Part shown: one piece after another, positions 16,925 through 20,114 of the stretch
Layout of the letters: each line of letters begins with the position of its first letter
How positions within the stretch are numbered: position 1 is the stretch's first letter
Notes under the pieces: model-generated
Seen by the model: the letters and a program-made list of their open reading frames with translations, nothing else
The model's database searches: none
Told to the model about the DNA's origin: nothing
Translations under genes and position numbers: made by a program
From: UBA7236 sp043727235
Lineage (GTDB): Bacteria; Bacteroidota; Bacteroidia; Chitinophagales; BACL12
Direction: 5' to 3'
Length of the DNA: 20,114 nucleotides
Assembly: GCA_043727235.1 (NCBI GenBank)
Contig: JAYSYX010000385.1
Span: 1-20,114, forward strand

Positions 16925-17425
16925 ATGAAAAATGAAGTTGTTTTTATTGTTGACGATGAACCAATGCATGCCCAAATGATGGATGATCATCTCAGAACAA
17001 AGTATCCTACATTTGAAATTTATAAATACAGCACAGGAGAAGAATGTAACGACAATATGGATAAAAATCCATCCATAGTTATTTTAGATTATCATCTTGA
17101 TGCGGTGAACAAAAGTGCAAGAAACGGAATCCAAACACTAGAACATATTAAAAGAAAATATGACGGCGTAGATGTAATTATGATCTCCGGTCAGGATAAA
17201 ATTGATGTTGCAGTAGAATGTATGCGTTCGGGTGCTTACGATTATATAGTTAAAAATGAAACAAGTTTCATGCGTACCGAAAATGCGTTGGAGCGTTTAT
17301 TTCAACACCGCACCGTTGTTGTAAGCCTCGCAAAATACAAAGCCCTTAATAAAATTCTCATCTGGGGATTAGTGATCATTGTTGCAACAGCAGCAGTATT
17401 ATATCTAACAGGAGTTATTGATTGA
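16925..17425 (+). CDS. membrane-anchored single-domain response regulator (receiver + C-terminal TM)
   Basis: 166 residues. The receiver is about residues 4-128, with acidic pair D10/D11, phosphoacceptor D55 (VILDYHL), S88 in the Thr/Ser switch position (MISGQ), and K110 (YIVKNE) in the conserved Lys position. There is no HTH or enzyme domain. Instead, a linker with positive residues (HRT, KYKALNK) leads to one hydrophobic helix at about 143-162 and a tail of a few residues. The positive residues before the helix predict receiver-in-cytoplasm and a C-out tail. It follows the HPt gene by 29 bp. A weak -7-like TAATATTG at 16893-16900 overlaps the HPt stop, so separate transcription is possible. 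A terminator follows. It is the likely end point of the relay; its partner at the membrane is unknown. Confidence 0.9.
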   Translation: MKNEVVFIVDDEPMHAQMMDDHLRTKYPTFEIYKYSTGEECNDNMDKNPSIVILDYHLDAVNKSARNGIQTLEHIKRKYDGVDVIMISGQDKIDVAVECMRSGAYDYIVKNETSFMRTENALERLFQHRTVVVSLAKYKALNKILIWGLVIIVATAAVLYLTGVID

Positions 17426-17444
17426 TTGTGGTTATAAATAACTT

Positions 17445-17475
17445 AAAAGGTTGGAAGAAATTTCGACCTTTTTTT
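17445..17475 (+). terminator. intrinsic terminator closing the phosphorelay operon
   Basis: A 12-bp stem (with two G-U pairs) pairs 17445-17456 with 17461-17472 around a GAAA (GNRA) tetraloop, and Ts continue to 17475. It begins 20 bp after the receiver gene stop. Confidence 0.88.
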
Positions 17476-17501
17476 GTTCAATATAGTAATAGTGGGAAGT
17501 A

Positions 17502-17628
17502 AACAGTGGGCAGTGGGCAGTTTGTAACATTGGAGATTATTACTCCGAATTAAACTCCTTCAACCCCTTCAACAAACCATTCAACAGTGGGCAGTGGCAG
17601 TGGGCAGTTTGTAACATTGGAGATTATT
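17502..17628. repeat. direct repeat pair with CAGTGGG heptads
   Basis: A 40-bp segment at 17502-17541 recurs at 17583-17628, where it is 46 bp because one extra CAGTGG-like unit is present. Each copy begins with CAGTGGG heptads and ends with the same non-heptad stretch (GTAACATTGGAGATTATT). The spacer and the sequence to 17717 (C/A-rich CAACC words) contain no supported gene. This entry covers the gap 17476-17717. Confidence 0.85.
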
Positions 17629-17717
17629 CCTCAGTAGTTAAACTTTTTCGAAGTATTAGATTTACTTAGTTTCCTTCCGTACTAAACCTTGCAATCATTG
17701 TCAACTTGCCAACCCTT

Positions 17718-18206
17718 TCAACCTATCTCCTCAAAAAAACCTTCTTCGCGATTTTTGCGGACGTTGTTCCAGACAAAATAGCGGCCATTCATGGTGATAT
17801 AAACTCCGTTGGGTAAAGTCTGCACAAAGGCTAGTGCGCAACCCATATTAAATAATCCGTCGGAGCTACCAAATTTGTAAGGTATCATTGCACCGGTGAG
17901 TATAATTGTTTTGGGAATTTCTGCTTCTGCTATCATTTGTGCAGTTTCCACTATTGTATCAGTTCCGTGTGTAATGATGATCTGATCATTCATACTTCCC
18001 TTACATTCATTAACAATACATTCACGATCTTGTGTCGACATGTGTAAACTATCTATCATCATTAATGTCTGAATATCGATCTCTAGTGTACATCTTCCCA
18101 ATCTAAGAATTTCAGGTAAATGAGTTTCTTTAAAATACAGCTGACCTTTTATTTCATCGTACTCTTTGTCGAAGGTGCCGCCGGTAACAAATATTTTTAT
18201 TGGCAT
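17718..18206 (-). CDS. single-domain asparaginase-like protein
   Basis: 162 residues, about half of a canonical type I/II L-asparaginase (~330). It covers only the N-terminal catalytic domain. Visible motifs are VTGGTFDKEY with T11 in the nucleophile position, DSLHMS (52-57) in the place of the usual DSxxM substrate loop, and ITHGTDTIVETA with T82/D83 (equivalent to the T89/D90 pair of E. coli AsnB). LTGAMIPY is also conserved. Near the end, NGRYFVWNNVRKN aligns with the strand carrying the catalytic Lys of canonical enzymes. The Lys position appears to be Trp, though K151 lies nearby. Short proteins of this kind form their own family, so this need not be a truncation: the reading frame is intact and ends cleanly. 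Whether it hydrolyses asparagine is uncertain. It starts 19 bp after the membrane protein gene, as a two-gene operon. Confidence 0.82.
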   Translation of the reverse strand: MPIKIFVTGGTFDKEYDEIKGQLYFKETHLPEILRLGRCTLEIDIQTLMMIDSLHMSTQDRECIVNECKGSMNDQIIITHGTDTIVETAQMIAEAEIPKTIILTGAMIPYKFGSSDGLFNMGCALAFVQTLPNGVYITMNGRYFVWNNVRKNREEGFFEEIG

Positions 18207-18225
18207 AACAAGATTTTATATTTAA

Positions 18226-18639
18226 TTATTCTTCTTCTTTAAAAAAATTCACCACCGCCCGAATTAAAGATATTAATATCAGCGATGAAAAAAAACAAAA
18301 TATCAGTGCTTCAAATGCAGGAAATCCATCCCTGTAATCGGTTAAACTTTGCCCCGAATAAAGATATATCAATAAGATCAACAGCACCAGATTGAGAATA
18401 TAAAACAATATAGTTTTTCGTAAATATAATCCGATTTTTGTAACGATAAGGCAACTGAAGGCATTAAGCAGCATATATAACAATAGTTCTATTCCAAATA
18501 CAGTCCATAAACTCTTGAGTTCACCGGTGGCTAAAAATGTTATCCCCATAAATATTGCTGCAAAACCAAATAATATACCCGCCAAATACATTGGGTAGTT
18601 TTTTGCATTAACGAAATCTTTGATTTTTAGTTTGTTCAT
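18226..18639 (-). CDS. small four-helix membrane protein of unknown function
   Basis: 137 residues, not recognised. Hydrophobic segments lie at about 17-37, 46-68, 75-94 and 107-131. The N-terminus is Lys-rich (MNKLKIKDF) and the C-terminus acidic (FFKEEE). No signal peptide, conserved motif or catalytic residue can be named. It is the first gene of an apparent operon with the asparaginase-like protein. Its start codon abuts a heptad repeat array that occupies the whole immediate leader, leaving no visible promoter box or ribosome-binding site between array and ATG. Confidence 0.75.
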   Translation of the reverse strand: MNKLKIKDFVNAKNYPMYLAGILFGFAAIFMGITFLATGELKSLWTVFGIELLLYMLLNAFSCLIVTKIGLYLRKTILFYILNLVLLILLIYLYSGQSLTDYRDGFPAFEALIFCFFSSLILISLIRAVVNFFKEEE

Positions 18640-18679
18640 TGTTATTAGTCAATTGTCATTAGTCAATAGTCGTTAGTTA
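18638..18679. repeat. heptanucleotide array (TTAGTCA/ATTGTCA) at a start codon
   Basis: Six in-phase heptads: ATTGTTA, TTAGTCA, ATTGTCA, TTAGTCA, ATAGTCG and TTAGTTA. The first overlaps the CAT that is the minus-strand ATG (18637-18639), so the array forms the untranslated leader of that gene. On the minus strand the words (TGACTAA and similar) contain stops in all frames. Confidence 0.85.
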
Positions 18680-18713
18680 GGAAATAAAATTTTCACCTTC
18701 CGTTAATCCCAAA

Positions 18714-19021
18714 TTATCAATTGTCAATTATCAATTTTTTTCACCCGAAGCATAATCATCCTCCCGACAACATTCTCTACTCTCCATTCTCAATTCTCAA
18801 TTCCCTCCGAAGGTTAATTATCAATCCGACGATCGTTGTCAATTATCAATTGTCAATTTTTACCACCCACCCGAAGCAAAATCATCCTCCCGACAACATT
18901 CTCAACTCTCCATTCTCAATTCTCAATTCCCTCCGAAGGTTAATTATCAATCCGACGATCGTTGTCAATTATCAATTGTCAATTGTCAATTTTACCCCAA
19001 TTGTCAATTATCAATTATCAT
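18714..19021. repeat. two ~126-bp tandem repeats built of heptad blocks
   Basis: Markers CACCCGAAGC (18742 and 18868) and CTCCGAAGG (18805 and 18931) both repeat at exactly 126 bp. Each unit is made of TTATCAA/TTGTCAA heptads, then a C-rich block, then TCTCAAT heptads, then a TCCGACGATCG-containing palindromic block. A third partial set of TTGTCAA/TTATCAA heptads occupies 18962-18989 and 19001-19021. It extends 18 bp into the EamA gene, encoding its last five residues (MIIDN) and stop. A 100-codon plus-strand open frame across the array is a by-product: 126 is divisible by 3 and the words have no plus-strand stop. This fills the gap between 18680 and 19003. Confidence 0.88.
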
Positions 19022-19873
19022 AAGTATTGCAACTATCGCCAAAAAAATGCCAACTATGTTTGTTTTAGTTAATTTTTCTTTAAATACTATGGTTGCAATT
19101 AAACAGGATGCAGCCACTACTGCTATGTTGTTTATTGGGAATACCACCGAACTCTCCCATCCTTCCACATTCAGGGCAGCCAATAAAAAAGCCATGGAAC
19201 CATAATTTGGAATTCCAAGGGCGATGCCATACCCTAAACTCTTTACACTTAATTTTTCTTTAAGATAAAAATAGCGATAAGATAAAATTATCCATCCTAT
19301 TGCTGCTGCCGTGCCGAATACAAAGATCAAAAACAGATCAAATTCGGTATCTTTTAAAAAGTATTCTTCATTCCATTTTGTGAAAGTATCAATCACCCCG
19401 CCACCTAACAAAACCAAGGCAGGGAAAAAATAATAATTAAAATTGTGTTTGTGATGCTCACTTTCTTGTTTGTATGCCGCAAGCACCACGGCTAAAAGCG
19501 CCAATATTATTCCCAATATTTTAACCCAGGTAAAGTTATCCTGATATAAAAAATAAGCAGCGATCACAGGAATAATAAGCGACAATTTATTTGCTATGGA
19601 AGCTACAGCAACTCCGGAATATTTTACTGTAAGTGCAGTTAAATAAAATACACTGATGAACAAACCTCCGATCATTAACGCGTGTGTAAACCATTGGTTA
19701 ATAATAATATCATTTAGTGGGGGAAAACTTCCCTGCACAAATAATCCAATAATTACGCAGATCGTATAGTTAACCACAATTGTCTGCAAAATATTCACAT
19801 GATTTTTCGCGATCAATTTGAACAAGATGAAAATACAAGTGCTGGTAAAAATGCTGAGCAGAAGATATATCAT
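19004..19873 (-). CDS. EamA/DMT-family transporter
   Basis: 289 residues, hydrophobic throughout, with about ten predicted membrane helices in two EamA-type halves. The first half has FKLIAKNHVNILQTIVVNY and VAVASIANKLSLIIPVIAAYFLY. The second has GSMAFLLAALN, FPINNIAVVAAS and FKEKLTKTNIVGIFLAIVAI, the usual 'P....v.a.l.a...l.E.l......G..li..g' ending of DMT exporters. Substrate is unknown. Its ATG overlaps the stop of ribD by 4 bp (ATGA, 19870-19873), so translation is coupled to ribD. That makes a flavin-related or general metabolite role conceivable but unproven. The C-terminal five residues and stop are encoded inside a heptad repeat array. Confidence 0.9.
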   Translation of the reverse strand: MIYLLLSIFTSTCIFILFKLIAKNHVNILQTIVVNYTICVIIGLFVQGSFPPLNDIIINQWFTHALMIGGLFISVFYLTALTVKYSGVAVASIANKLSLIIPVIAAYFLYQDNFTWVKILGIILALLAVVLAAYKQESEHHKHNFNYYFFPALVLLGGGVIDTFTKWNEEYFLKDTEFDLFLIFVFGTAAAIGWIILSYRYFYLKEKLSVKSLGYGIALGIPNYGSMAFLLAALNVEGWESSVVFPINNIAVVAASCLIATIVFKEKLTKTNIVGIFLAIVAILMIIDN

Positions 19874-20114
19874 GCGTTGATTCTGGTAATTAAAGTATTA
19901 TCATAAATTTGTTCTATACGCACCTCTTTTCCTGCTAATGCAGGAGCAATAATTCCCGCAGATAATTTATTTTCCGTTACAAATGTCTTCATCTCCTCCC
20001 ACATTTTCAATTTAACAAGACCATTAATTGTTTCTGTGCCACCTTCCACCAGAATACTGTTTATCTTTTTATTAAACAGAATCGTCATTATCTGTTCGAA
20101 TATTTTTTCGTCCT
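19870..20114 (-). CDS. ribD: riboflavin biosynthesis protein RibD, C-terminal part (partial, runs off window)
   Basis: Only the 3' end is present. The frame stays open through the window edge (20112 is the first complete codon), so the ATG at 20088 is internal and the gene starts outside. The ~81 visible residues include NSILVEGGTETINGL, the conserved 'i.silVEGG..l...f' segment near the end of the RibD reductase domain. That domain reduces 5-amino-6-ribosylamino-uracil phosphate in riboflavin synthesis. The following LSAGIIAPALAGKE fits the conserved tail of the fold. Other RibD-C-domain reductases (dihydrofolate-reductase-like) share this motif, so the deaminase half would need to be seen to be certain. 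Overlaps the EamA start by 4 bp. Confidence 0.8.
   Translation of the reverse strand, partial: DEKIFEQIMTILFNKKINSILVEGGTETINGLVKLKMWEEMKTFVTENKLSAGIIAPALAGKEVRIEQIYDNTLITRINA

Noticed and set aside
17718..18206. Asparaginase as a pseudogene truncated by the downstream repeats
   Set aside because: The frame is intact, the end (EEGFFEEIG) resembles a natural terminus, and single-domain asparaginase-like proteins exist as a family. Truncation cannot be excluded but is not needed.
18721..19023. 100-codon plus-strand open frame with an internally duplicated protein
   Set aside because: It exists because the repeat unit is 126 bp (divisible by 3) and its words lack plus-strand stops. It starts at TTG and runs antisense into the EamA gene end.

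Overview
This window looks chromosomal and comes from the phylum Bacteroidota. It is AT-rich. It carries a fused SecDF translocase and two proteins with type IX secretion (T9SS) C-terminal sorting domains. It also has a PorE-like TPR/PD40/CRD/OmpA protein, a beta-propeller (Reg_prop + Y_Y_Y) hybrid kinase, and several TAnnTTTG-type -7 promoter boxes. A Chitinophagales- or Saprospiria-like lineage is plausible, but the genus cannot be read from the sequence.

Layout. 77-472: SRPBCC/AHSA1-like protein. 619-3237: large secreted T9SS substrate, followed by a strong terminator. 3490-6501: secDF. 6502-6858: intergenic repeats. 6859-8133 (minus): Ycf48-like propeller T9SS substrate. 8293-10242: PorE-like envelope protein. 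10338-11255: cupin-8/JmjC-type oxygenase. 11256-11806: about 550 bp of heptad repeats and a tandem array of roughly 60-bp hairpin units. 11807-17425: a compact four-gene phosphorelay made of a propeller hybrid kinase, a second hybrid kinase without a sensor, an HPt protein and a receiver protein with a C-terminal membrane helix, closed by a terminator. 17426-17717: repeats. 17718-18639 (minus): single-domain asparaginase-like protein and a four-helix membrane protein. 18640-19021: heptad and 126-bp tandem repeats. 19004-20114 (minus): EamA transporter translationally coupled to the 3' end of ribD, which runs off the window.

How the genes work together. SecDF would pull exported proteins through the inner membrane. 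The PorE-like protein would tie outer-membrane/T9SS machinery to peptidoglycan. The two sorting-domain proteins are candidate T9SS cargo. The phosphorelay contains every module of a His-Asp-His-Asp relay but no DNA-binding or enzymatic output. It ends in a membrane-tethered receiver, which makes it the most unusual gene set here.

The other notable pattern is non-coding. Almost every gene-poor gap holds 7-bp-periodic repeats with a different word in each gap. Three flanking genes take their stop codon from inside such an array. In those arrays the heptad closes all three frames on the gene's strand and leaves the opposite strand open. A separate hairpin family at 11347-11706 includes a copy with compensatory base changes, which suggests selection for structure.
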